From positions 992,001 through 1,056,000 of the forward strand of contig NZ_JHZZ01000001.1 of NCBI RefSeq assembly GCF_000687935.1: a stretch of 64,000 nucleotides of DNA, given 5' to 3'. The position numbers and the translations under genes were made by a program. This DNA is from Polaribacter sp. Hel_I_88 (GTDB taxonomy: Bacteria > Bacteroidota > Bacteroidia > Flavobacteriales > Flavobacteriaceae). This document shows, in pieces, positions 28,492 through 36,354 of this stretch. Below the pieces are notes generated by a model. That model worked only from the letters and a program-made list of their open reading frames with translations. It was not told the DNA's origin and searched no databases. Numbering within the stretch: the first letter of the stretch is position 1; each line of letters opens with the position of its first letter.

Positions 28492-29006
28492 CTTTCTTAT
28501 CTAAAAAGGATTTTTAAATTATTTTTTTTGCTAGAATAGACAAAAAAAAAATAAAATAAAGAAATTTGTTGTGAAAACTTGATATTTGTTCTCAAAAGTT
28601 TATTTTCAAAGAACTAAATTACTTTTAAGATTTTAAAATAGCACTTATATCCTTTTTAAAAATTTGATGGCTAATTATTTCTCTTAATTCTTTTTATTCA
28701 TCAAAAGACATTTGAAATATTTCTTGACAATCTGTAGAACAGGTATTTTTTCATTTTTTTATGAATATGTATTACATTTAAAAAAGAAGAAATAAACTAC
28801 GTTTGCACAATGGATATGTTATTAAAAAAAATTACACATTAATACTAGTTGGAAAACCTAATGATCTGAAATTTTTTCTGCTTTTAAATAGTTGAAAACA
28901 AAGTTTTTACCTGTAATAATTTATTATAAGATTGAAAAATTAATTATAAAACAACCTTTTATCAGCTTTTTAAAAATAAACAAATCCTTCTTTATAAAAA
29001 ACAAAA
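28492..29006. other. 515-bp spacer between kinase gene and IS copy 2
   Basis: Very AT-rich and without a supportable gene. On the plus strand TACGTTTG (28798-28805) matches TAnnTTTG with TTTA 17 bp upstream, followed by a 10-codon frame from ATG 28810 that stops at once. In the +2 frame the sequence LILVGKPNDLKFFLLLNS reads like protein, so a decayed or IS-disrupted gene fragment is possible. The 66-codon frame starting at 28892 runs into the IS end and looks spurious. Confidence 0.35.
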
Positions 29007-29007
29007 G

Positions 29008-29037
29008 AGGCTGTCTGAAAAGGCAGTCTTTTTTTTT
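29008..29037 (+). terminator. Rho-independent terminator in the IS left end (copy 2)
   Basis: AGGCTGTCT (29008-29016), GAAA loop, AGGCAGTCT (29021-29029), then T-run to 29037. It precedes the transposase ATG (29070) by about 30 bp. It would block read-through from upstream DNA into the transposase gene. Confidence 0.75.
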
Positions 29038-29069
29038 GCAAATTTTTAAAGAATTTCGTATTTTTAAGA

Positions 29070-30608
29070 ATGAGCAGAAAAGTTGTTTTTAAGACTTACA
29101 CTCAAGATCAGTTGAGTCTTTTACCTCCCAGTTATGATGATTTAGTTCCAAAGAATCATCCAGTTCGTATTGTTAATACGATTATAGACCATGTAGATAT
29201 TAGTAAATTAGAAGAGAGTTATAAAGGTGGAGGCACCTCAAGCTATCACCCAAGAATGTTGCTAAAAATATTAATTTATGCTTATTTACGTAATTTATAT
29301 TCTTCAAGAAAAATAGAACAAGCTTTATCAGAGAACATCCATTTTATGTGGTTAAGTGGACAAAACAAACCTGATCATAACACAATTAATGATTTTAGAG
29401 GTAAAAGACTTCAAGAACATTTCAAGCCCATATTCCATCAAGTAGTTTTACTGCTTGTTGAGCAAGGAGTTATCAGTTTAAAAGATATTTTTGTAGATGG
29501 TACTAAAATAGAAGCCAATGCAAATCGCTATACTTTTGTTTGGGGTAAATCTATTAAAACCAGTAAAACTCGCATTGAAAAACAGTTGAAAGAGCTTTGG
29601 TCTTATGTAGAGAAGGTTTACAAAGAGGAACAACATATACCCAATACACCAGATTTTGAGCAGATAAATGCGGAGCAAGTTGAAGCTACAATTGATAAAA
29701 TAAATGAAGTTTTACAAGGCAAAGTAATTGATAAAAAAGTAAAGCAGAAGCTGAATTATGCCAAGAAAAACTGGCCAGCTAATTTAGCGAAATATGAAAA
29801 ACAAGAAGCTATTTTACAGGGTAGAAATAGTTATAGTAAAACTGATAATGACGCTACTTTTATGCGAATGAAAGATGATCATATGCAAAATGGACAACTC
29901 AAACCTGCCTATAATATACAAGCCTCTACCAACAATCAATACCTTACCAATTACACTTTAGCACAAACCACAGCAGACACCACTACTTTAAAAGAACACC
30001 TTAACAATCATATCGAAAATTATGACCAAACTCCAGAGACGCTCACAGCAGATGCAGGCTATGGAAGTGAAGAAAATTATACAGATTTAGAAGATAAAGA
30101 AATTACCGCTTTTGTAAAATACAATTACTTCCATAAAGAGCAATTAGATAAAAAAAGAGGAAAAACAAATCCTTTCCATCCTAATGAATTACATTATAAT
30201 AGAGAGAAAGATCTTTATTACTGTCCTATAGGACAAGAAATGAAACTTATAGATACTTATAAAAGAAATACTAAGAACGGATTTATCCAAGAAATACACA
30301 GATACCAAGCACAAAACTGTAAAGGTTGCCCTTTAAGAACACTATGTCATAAATCAAAAACAAATCGAGTTATAGAAAGGAATTATAATTTAATACGATT
30401 AAAATCAAAAGCTAAAATATTACTCAACTCTGAACAAGGCATTGCAAAGCGAAAACAACGCTGTTGGGATGTAGAAGCTGTTTTTGGAAATATCAAACAA
30501 AACATGAACTTTAAACGATTTATGCTAAGAGGAACACGTAAAGTAAATGTTGAAATAGGGCTAATTGCAATGGCACATAACTTAAAAAAGTACAGTTTAA
30601 CTATTTAG
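29070..30608 (+). CDS. IS1182-family transposase, copy 2
   Basis: A 512-aa protein with the same sequence as the product of 19849-21387, with all DDE motifs intact (VDGTKIEANANRYTF, TADAGYGSEENYTD, CWDVEAVFGNIKQN). Only about 32 bp separate the T-run of the end hairpin from the ATG, so its promoter must lie within that stretch (TTTG at 29036 and a T-rich -7-like TATTTTTA near 29060 are weak candidates). Confidence 0.93.
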   Translation: MSRKVVFKTYTQDQLSLLPPSYDDLVPKNHPVRIVNTIIDHVDISKLEESYKGGGTSSYHPRMLLKILIYAYLRNLYSSRKIEQALSENIHFMWLSGQNKPDHNTINDFRGKRLQEHFKPIFHQVVLLLVEQGVISLKDIFVDGTKIEANANRYTFVWGKSIKTSKTRIEKQLKELWSYVEKVYKEEQHIPNTPDFEQINAEQVEATIDKINEVLQGKVIDKKVKQKLNYAKKNWPANLAKYEKQEAILQGRNSYSKTDNDATFMRMKDDHMQNGQLKPAYNIQASTNNQYLTNYTLAQTTADTTTLKEHLNNHIENYDQTPETLTADAGYGSEENYTDLEDKEITAFVKYNYFHKEQLDKKRGKTNPFHPNELHYNREKDLYYCPIGQEMKLIDTYKRNTKNGFIQEIHRYQAQNCKGCPLRTLCHKSKTNRVIERNYNLIRLKSKAKILLNSEQGIAKRKQRCWDVEAVFGNIKQNMNFKRFMLRGTRKVNVEIGLIAMAHNLKKYSLTI

Positions 30609-30679
30609 AAAAACTATACTTTTTTTAAATCTGAGTATTTTTTAAATCATTCTTAAAAAATCGCAAGAAAAAATTAACA

Positions 30680-30714
30680 AAATAAAAAATCGCCTAAAAA
30701 ATGCTTTTTAGACG
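30680..30714 (-). terminator. Inward-facing terminator at right end of IS copy 2
   Basis: On the minus strand CGTCTAAAAA pairs with TTTTTAGGCG around GCAT (30714 to 30691, one mismatch), followed by ATTTTTTATTTTG. The lipoprotein gene (stop at 30744) transcribes into it, so this IS sequence probably supplies that gene's terminator. Confidence 0.5.
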
Positions 30715-30743
30715 ACCTCTTCATATATAAATAATTTATTTGA

Positions 30744-31913
30744 CTAAAAATTATATCCTGTCCAAGAAAATACAGTTTTATCTGCACCTCCAGTGGTTCC
30801 TGCTGTTAAGCTAATAGTTGCACCACCAACAGTTGTGTTTTTCACATCAGTAATATCTAAACCGTTTGCTGTATTTGCAGTTGCAGTAATTGAAGTTCCT
30901 TCTGTAGAGTCTGATTTACTGTCTTGTAAATCGATAACATCACCAAATTTTGCTCCAGAACCTAATGCTAAATATGCGTTTGTAATGGTAGCTGTTGCAT
31001 CTCTTCTAATTTTAATTCCATCAGACATTTCTACACCATCAGCATTGTTTATAATTGTTACACCATTTACTGTAAAGTTAGATTCGTTGATGTCTGAAGG
31101 CGAATTACCATCTAAATTCCCATCAGCTTCAATTCCTCTTGGGTCAGAAGTTACTGCTGTATAACCATTTTCTCTAATCCCATATAAATTTGTACACGTT
31201 CCTGTGTAACCCTGAGAAAAATCGAACATATCATCTTTAGCATTTACCACTAAAATATTTGATGCGTTTACAGTACCTCCAAAAAACTCAATTCCATCAT
31301 CATCTCCATTTAAAATAGCAATGTTACTTATTGTTGTTCCTGTGCCAACTCCGTTTAAAGTTAAACCATTATGTTCTGCTTCATCATCAATTCTTGCTCC
31401 AGTAAACTCCATAATTACATAGTTTAAAATTCCTGAATTATCAGCAGTATCAGCACCACCAAATAAAATTGAATTTTTAACTTCTGTAGCTGCATTGCTT
31501 TCTGAACCAGCTTGTCTACTTAAAGGTGCTTTTCCGTTTAAAATAATACCTCCCCAATCTCCAGCTTTAGGAACTACTGCACTCGATGTAAATTTAATTG
31601 GATTTGCTGCAGTACCATCTGCAATAATTTTACCTCCTCTTTCTACCAAAATATAAACATCAGTTCCACCAGCTAAAGCATTAATAGTTGTACCAGCTTC
31701 TATAGTTAAAGTTGCACCTTCTTTTACTAAAAGTGCTCCTGTTAAATTGTGTGCAATTCCTGAATTTAGTGTCAAATCTGATGTTAAATTTCCTGCTAAA
31801 TTTTGTGCAGTTACTTCACCACCAATTACAGTTGTATTATCATCATCACTTAAAGAACAACTTGTAAATACGAACGCAGCAATTGTTACGATTGATAAAA
31901 TTGATTTTTTCAT
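30744..31913 (-). CDS. Parallel beta-helix surface lipoprotein
   Basis: A 389-aa protein. Lipoprotein signal MKKSILSIVTIAAFVFTSC (Cys19) followed by an acidic linker SLSDDDNTT, the LES-like acidic context seen in surface-exposed Bacteroidetes lipoproteins. The rest is rich in Gly, Asn and Thr with short repeated strands (ATLTIEAGTTINA, GDWGGIILNGKAPL, NGDDDGIEFFGGTVNASNI), typical of a right-handed parallel beta-helix. It follows the TonB-dependent receptor gene on the same strand (118-bp gap), like the receptor/lipoprotein pairs that capture substrates. The substrate is not readable from the sequence; the neighbours suggest phosphate or organic phosphate. Confidence 0.75.
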   Translation of the reverse strand: MKKSILSIVTIAAFVFTSCSLSDDDNTTVIGGEVTAQNLAGNLTSDLTLNSGIAHNLTGALLVKEGATLTIEAGTTINALAGGTDVYILVERGGKIIADGTAANPIKFTSSAVVPKAGDWGGIILNGKAPLSRQAGSESNAATEVKNSILFGGADTADNSGILNYVIMEFTGARIDDEAEHNGLTLNGVGTGTTISNIAILNGDDDGIEFFGGTVNASNILVVNAKDDMFDFSQGYTGTCTNLYGIRENGYTAVTSDPRGIEADGNLDGNSPSDINESNFTVNGVTIINNADGVEMSDGIKIRRDATATITNAYLALGSGAKFGDVIDLQDSKSDSTEGTSITATANTANGLDITDVKNTTVGGATISLTAGTTGGADKTVFSWTGYNF

Positions 31914-32031
31914 TTTTTCTTTTAATTTGTTTAAATTATTTTTAGTTTAATTTTGTTTTACAAAGTTGGGCAAACAAAGTGGATCGTGTTTTAACTAAAT
32001 TTTAAAGAATTGTTACTAAAATTAATGAAAT

Positions 32032-34737
32032 TTAGAAACTATAAGAAAACCCTAAACTTAAATTAACACCTCTTTTATAATTTCTTAACACTACATCTTC
32101 TCCCCCATTAAAACCAGCTCTTGTTAATTGAAAATCAGGATTTAATAAATTAGTTGCTTTTAGTTTTATACTATAATGATTGCTAAAATCGTAAGAAGAA
32201 ACCAAATCTAGTGTTGGTATTCCTTTTTCTAACACGTTCTCAAAACCTCTTGTACCAATAGAATATACTCTTTCACTGAAATAGTTAAAAACCACAGAAG
32301 ATATAAAAGTATTATCGTTATATTTTTTGTTGATAGAAATATCTGCATTTAATAAAAATGGAGTTGCGCCTTCCAAACTACTTGTTGTATTTGTAAATTG
32401 TGCAATAGAAGTTTGATCTAAATCTACATTCGATATTAAAATTGATGAGTTTAAACCACCCAAAATTTTCATGTCTTTATCTTCAATTTCATAGATGCTT
32501 TTTCTAGCTTCAATCTCTAAACCGTACACACTTGCATTCCCAACATTTAAGTAGGTTAAGGTATTTCCACCAGAAGGAATTTCTGTTCTTGCAATAGAGT
32601 TTTGTATATTTTTATAAAAACCTGTAAGCGTAATTAATTCTGATGATGATAAATAATATTCATATTTAGCATCAAAATTATAATTGTCTGATGGTTTTAA
32701 ATCTGGATTACCTTGAGATGAAAAACTTATATCTTGATATTTAAAAGGTGCAGTTTCCTTAAATTGAGGAAATGTATAAGATTGACTTCCTGCAATTCTA
32801 AAAATGCTATTCTCGTTAAAATTATATTTGATATTAAAACTTGGCAAAACATACGTTCTATCTAAAGTAGAAGCGCCATCTACAGCAGATTGTGCAATGT
32901 TTGTGTTATAGGTAACTCTTTGCTGAATTTTTTCTAATCTTGCACCTACAGAAGCTATAATATTATCATTAAATTGATATACTAAATTACTAAAAGCTCC
33001 AAAAATTTGTCTTTTACCTCTATACGTAAAAGGTACAAAAGCTGCAGGATTACTTGCATTACCTCTACCTGTTTCTAATTCAAAAATATTGGTATCAATT
33101 GAGTTTTGATTAAAAATTGCATCAGGGTTTTCTATAACTATAGGAACTCTGCTCGAAAAATCGTGATTAAAAATAGTTGCAGAAAATAAACGTTCTGTAT
33201 ATCTATAATCACCACCAAATTCTAACACACTAATATCATCTTCGTTTTCTTTTAATTTGTATTCAAACTTCCCTTTTGCTGCATAATCATTTTCTTCTAA
33301 CTTAGAGAAATAACGTTCGTTTTCTCCAGCAGAACTTGTTTGCGGACTGTAAAAATCGTCTCTTAAAAGGTATTTATTAGTTCGTCTGTCAGGTTCGTTT
33401 CCTCTAATAAAATTTAAAGAACCTTTAGCTTCAAAATTTAATCTTTCAGTAAATTCATAATTTGCAATCAATTGATTTACGTACAACTCATTATTATTGG
33501 TTTGTTGTCTTCTTTGAAACTCCAAATCTCCATCTTGTTCAGGATTATTAAATCCTAAATAATCTCCAATAGATTGTTTGTTATTATGAATAAACAAATG
33601 GTTGTAAGCTATAGAATGCCCTTCATCAAACTTATACTCTAAATTCGCCATTAAAATTTGCGAAACATTATACTCGTATTTGGTAAAATCTTGATCTTGA
33701 AAAATTTCTCCAGAACTTGTAGTTTGTTTGATATTACCATCTAAATAATTGAAACTACCATCAAAACCACCAACAATAAAGAAACTAAAAGTATCATCTT
33801 TAATGTTGTATTTTTTTCCACCAGCAAAAGAAAAACTATTGTTCAATTGAAAGTTTTGACTTTCTGGTTTCCAAGAATTACTGAATGTATATTGTGTTAA
33901 ATCATTTACAGGAATCCCTAAACTTTGCGTTCCGAATTTGTTAGTACCATCAATGGTTAAAAAATCTTTAGAAACTGTTTGTGTGTTTGCACCTAAAGAA
34001 GCACTTATATCTAAAACACTACTTTTTACCAATTCTTTTGATACAATATCGATATTTGCTCCACCAACATCTCCATATAAATCGGATGTAAAAACTTTAT
34101 TAATTCCTATATTTTTGATAATACTTGTATCAAAAAAATCTAAGGATATATTTTTGTATTCTGGGTCTTCAGAAGGTAAAGGCAAACCGTTTAAAGTAGT
34201 TGAATTATACCTGTCTCCTAAGCCTCTAACAATTACATTTTTTGAACCTTTAGAAACTCCAGCCGTTTTTGTAACAGCACCTTCTGCATCAGAGACTCCC
34301 TTAATAGAAAGTTCTTGAGCACCAATAGATGTTTTTATAGAAACAGCTTTCTTTTGCTCTAAAATTAATGCTGATGCTTTTTCTTTACTAGTAGTTGCAG
34401 TAATTATAATATCATCTAAAGCAACACCTTCTTCTGCAGACATTAATTGGTTTATGGTAACAGTTTGCCCAGCACTTATGGTAAAAGGTTTTTCTACAGC
34501 CTTGTATCCTAAAAAACTAAACACAACAATGTGGCTTCCTGCAGGAACTTTTAAAGAGTAATTACCATCAAAATCTGACGTAGTTCCGATTTTTGTACCT
34601 TTAATAATAATGTTTGCAAAAGGCAATGGTTCATTATTGGTTTCTTTATCCGTTAACAACCCTTTTAATGTTCCTTTATCTTGCGCTACTAAAAACTGAC
34701 TTAAAACTAATAAAGTAATAAATAAAATTTTCTTCAT
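32032..34737 (-). CDS. TonB-dependent receptor with carboxypeptidase-like N-terminal domain
   Basis: A 901-aa protein. Signal peptide MKKILFITLLVLSQFLVAQ; CarboxypepD_reg-like domain about 22-105 (GLLTDKETNNEPLPFANIII, DFDGNYSLKVPAG); plug about 110-240 (GVSKGSKNVIVRGLGDRYNS, DVGGANIDIVSK); beta-barrel to the C-terminus, ending in LSLGFSYSF with terminal Phe. It imports a substrate across the outer membrane using TonB energy. It is divergent from the phosphate-type porin and paired with a beta-helix lipoprotein, so a role in phosphorus scavenging is likely but inferred. Confidence 0.9.
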   Translation of the reverse strand: MKKILFITLLVLSQFLVAQDKGTLKGLLTDKETNNEPLPFANIIIKGTKIGTTSDFDGNYSLKVPAGSHIVVFSFLGYKAVEKPFTISAGQTVTINQLMSAEEGVALDDIIITATTSKEKASALILEQKKAVSIKTSIGAQELSIKGVSDAEGAVTKTAGVSKGSKNVIVRGLGDRYNSTTLNGLPLPSEDPEYKNISLDFFDTSIIKNIGINKVFTSDLYGDVGGANIDIVSKELVKSSVLDISASLGANTQTVSKDFLTIDGTNKFGTQSLGIPVNDLTQYTFSNSWKPESQNFQLNNSFSFAGGKKYNIKDDTFSFFIVGGFDGSFNYLDGNIKQTTSSGEIFQDQDFTKYEYNVSQILMANLEYKFDEGHSIAYNHLFIHNNKQSIGDYLGFNNPEQDGDLEFQRRQQTNNNELYVNQLIANYEFTERLNFEAKGSLNFIRGNEPDRRTNKYLLRDDFYSPQTSSAGENERYFSKLEENDYAAKGKFEYKLKENEDDISVLEFGGDYRYTERLFSATIFNHDFSSRVPIVIENPDAIFNQNSIDTNIFELETGRGNASNPAAFVPFTYRGKRQIFGAFSNLVYQFNDNIIASVGARLEKIQQRVTYNTNIAQSAVDGASTLDRTYVLPSFNIKYNFNENSIFRIAGSQSYTFPQFKETAPFKYQDISFSSQGNPDLKPSDNYNFDAKYEYYLSSSELITLTGFYKNIQNSIARTEIPSGGNTLTYLNVGNASVYGLEIEARKSIYEIEDKDMKILGGLNSSILISNVDLDQTSIAQFTNTTSSLEGATPFLLNADISINKKYNDNTFISSVVFNYFSERVYSIGTRGFENVLEKGIPTLDLVSSYDFSNHYSIKLKATNLLNPDFQLTRAGFNGGEDVVLRNYKRGVNLSLGFSYSF

Positions 34738-34760
34738 TTTAAAACGTAATTTTTACTTTG

Positions 34761-34794
34761 CAAATGTATTTCCACCTCTGTAAAGTGAACGTTA
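34761..34794 (-). promoter_or_regulatory. Promoter and candidate operator of the TonB-dependent receptor gene
   Basis: Minus strand: TACATTTG (34768 to 34761) matches the -7 consensus, 24 bp before the ATG at 34737. The decamer TAACGTTCAC (34794 to 34785) ends 17 bp upstream of the start of the -7 element, where a -33 box or activator site would lie. The same TAAC[AG]TTNAC motif sits at similar distance before the porin and PiT genes. Confidence 0.5.
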
Positions 34795-34901
34795 GTTCTA
34801 AATTATGCTTGAGTTACAGAAACATTAACTAAAGGTTAAATCGGAAAATATTGTTAACCTTTTTTTAATTTTAAGCAAACATTAAATTCAACTTATAATC
34901 G

Positions 34902-35000
34902 CATTTTTGGAACATCTTTAAAGATAAACGTCATCATAACTTTTAGTTTTTGTCGACTTATTTATGTGACTATACTGCCTTTGGCCAAGGCAGTTTTTTT
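34902..35000 (+). ncRNA. Candidate small RNA upstream of the porin gene
   Basis: A possible -7 element CATTTTTG (34902-34909, one mismatch to TAnnTTTG) would start a transcript near 34916, ending at a strong terminator at 34974-35000, for an RNA of about 85 nt. It contains TTTTAGTTTTTGTCG (34941-34955), the perfect reverse complement of 35051-35065 in the porin leader. No reading frame is seen. Upstream, AAACATTAAA (34877-34886) resembles the shared decamer of this region, ending 16 bp before the -7. The RNA is a prediction; no family match is claimed. Confidence 0.4.
34974..35000 (+). terminator. Strong Rho-independent terminator in the divergent region
   Basis: ACTGCCTT (34974-34981), loop TGGCC, AAGGCAGT (34987-34994), then seven T to 35000. 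No protein gene on the plus strand lies upstream between the divergent receptor gene and this hairpin, so it must end a non-coding transcript or act as an attenuator of the porin gene. Confidence 0.85.
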
Positions 35001-35007
35001 AATTAAT

Positions 35008-35047
35008 ATTAACTTAACATTAACATGCTATTTTTTTTAGTTCTTTG
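35008..35047 (+). promoter_or_regulatory. Porin promoter with direct-repeat operator candidate
   Basis: ATTAAC occurs at 35008 and 35019, an 11-bp direct-repeat spacing like PhoB-type boxes, and includes TAACATTAAC (35015-35024). A degenerate -7 element TAGTTCTTTG (35038-35047, two extra bases relative to TAnnTTTG) follows 14 bp after. The transcript would start near 35052 and begin with the right arm of the inverted repeat. Confidence 0.45.
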
Positions 35048-35067
35048 CAGCGACAAAAACTAAAAAA

Positions 35068-36276
35068 ATGATTTCGAAAATACTGCGTAAGGCATTAATT
35101 ATAATGTTCTTATGCGCACTTTCTAACACAAATGCCCAAGAGTATAAAGCAGGTAAATTTGGTAAAGGATTATTTTATTTAGAAGGAGAAGATAAATCTT
35201 GGACCATGAAAATTGGCCTTCGTTTTCAAACGCTACTTATAAATGATTGGGATGCAACCAATGGAATCTCCAACTCAGAATCTTCTATGCTTATTAGGCG
35301 ATCTCGTTTAAAGTTTGATGGGTATGCATTCTCTCCAAAATTAGTTTATAAACTAGAATTAGGTTTATCTAATAGAGATCAATCTGGTGCTTCACAATAC
35401 ACAAGCGGCTCTCCAAGATATATTATGGATGCTGTTGTTAAATGGAACTTTTCTGGCGATTTTGTTTTATGGTTTGGGCAAACCAAATTGCCTGGAAATA
35501 GAGAACGTGTTATTTCTTCAGGAGATTTACAAATGGTAGATCGTTCTTTACTAAACAGTCGTTTTAATATTGATAGAGATATTGGTATTCAACTAAGACA
35601 CAAAACAAAACTTTCCAGTAAATTTTTAATGAAAGAAATTTTTTCGATTTCTCAAGGAGAAGGAAGAAATGTTACTATTGGAAACGAAGGTGGTTATCAA
35701 TTTACAGGAAGAGTTGAACTTTTTCCATTTGGTAATTTTTCTTCAAAAGGAGATTATAAAGGAAGTGATTTACAATTTGAAAAGAATCCTAAACTTTCAT
35801 TTGCTTTTGGGTACGACTTAAATATGGATGCTGTTAGAACAAGAAGTAACCAAGGTTCTTATATGAATACTGACAAAGGTCTTTACTCAACAGATATTTC
35901 TACAGTTTTTATTGATGCCATGTATAAATACAAAGGTTTTTCTTTGATGGCAGAATACGCAAATAGAAATGCAGATGATGCTTTTGCAAAAAATTCTGAT
36001 GGAAGTTTAACTGGTGATATTGTACAAGTAGGAAATGGCTTAAATTTGCAATCTGGTTATTTGCTTTCTAAAACGTTGGAAGTTTCTGCACGTTATACAA
36101 ATATATCTTTGGATAAAGATATTACTGGAAAAGGAGCAGAAAATCAATATACTTTGGGTGTATCAAAATATATAGTTGGGCATAAATTAAAAGTTCAAAC
36201 AGATGTAAGCTATACAGACATTGGTTTTAATGAAAATAATTTAATGTATAGATTACAATTAGACATACATTTTTAA
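35068..36276 (+). CDS. OprO/OprP-family phosphate-selective-type porin
   Basis: A 402-aa protein. Signal peptide about 1-24 (MISKILRKALIIMFLCALSN then TNAQ); the family opening GKFGKGLFYLEGEDKSWTMK and LRFQT, then WFGQTKLPGNRERVISSGDL, characteristic of the porin O/P family; it ends in the aromatic strand YRLQLDIHF. It forms a trimeric outer-membrane channel; family members prefer phosphate or polyphosphate. The PiT permease gene follows 78 bp downstream with its own promoter. The leader upstream of the ATG is complementary to the candidate small RNA. Confidence 0.9.
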   Translation: MISKILRKALIIMFLCALSNTNAQEYKAGKFGKGLFYLEGEDKSWTMKIGLRFQTLLINDWDATNGISNSESSMLIRRSRLKFDGYAFSPKLVYKLELGLSNRDQSGASQYTSGSPRYIMDAVVKWNFSGDFVLWFGQTKLPGNRERVISSGDLQMVDRSLLNSRFNIDRDIGIQLRHKTKLSSKFLMKEIFSISQGEGRNVTIGNEGGYQFTGRVELFPFGNFSSKGDYKGSDLQFEKNPKLSFAFGYDLNMDAVRTRSNQGSYMNTDKGLYSTDISTVFIDAMYKYKGFSLMAEYANRNADDAFAKNSDGSLTGDIVQVGNGLNLQSGYLLSKTLEVSARYTNISLDKDITGKGAENQYTLGVSKYIVGHKLKVQTDVSYTDIGFNENNLMYRLQLDIHF

Positions 36277-36291
36277 CGCAATTAATATAAC

Positions 36292-36331
36292 GTAAACATA
36301 ACATTGACAATTTATGGTCTTTGTAAATTTG
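36292..36331 (+). promoter_or_regulatory. PiT gene promoter with shared operator-like motif
   Basis: TAAATTTG (36324-36331) is a perfect -7 match, 23 bp before the ATG at 36355. The 17-mer GTAAACATAACATTGAC (36292-36308) matches the porin's ATTAACTTAACATTAAC in 13 of 17 positions and ends 16 bp before the -7 element, overlapping the -33 position (ATTG at 36303). Confidence 0.55.
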
Positions 36332-36354
36332 CAAAACTAAATTTAAAATAAAAA

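Larger units (their letters stand above)
29007..30719 (+). mobile_element. IS1182-family insertion sequence, copy 2
   Basis: A 1713-bp element with the same termini as copy 1 (GAGGCTGTCTGAAAAG at 29007; complement of GAGGTCGTCTAAAAAG ending at 30719), in inverted orientation relative to it. The right end lies 24 bp past the stop codon of the beta-helix lipoprotein gene, so insertion was intergenic. Near-identity of the two copies points to recent transposition or gene conversion. Confidence 0.88.
34941..35065. repeat. 15-bp perfect inverted repeat flanking the porin promoter
   Basis: TTTTAGTTTTTGTCG at 34941-34955 and CGACAAAAACTAAAA at 35051-35065 are exact reverse complements, with no match beyond either end. 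The 95 bp between them contain a terminator and the porin promoter. The right arm ends 2 bp before the porin ATG. Confidence 0.9.

Noticed and set aside
28892..29092. 66-codon plus-strand frame ending inside the transposase gene
   Set aside because: It crosses the IS boundary and terminator hairpin, is Lys/Phe/Ile-rich like random AT sequence, and has no family features.
34941..35065. MITE with 15-bp terminal repeats
   Set aside because: No target duplication flanks the arms and the interval contains the porin promoter and a terminator; kept only as an alternative to the RNA model.
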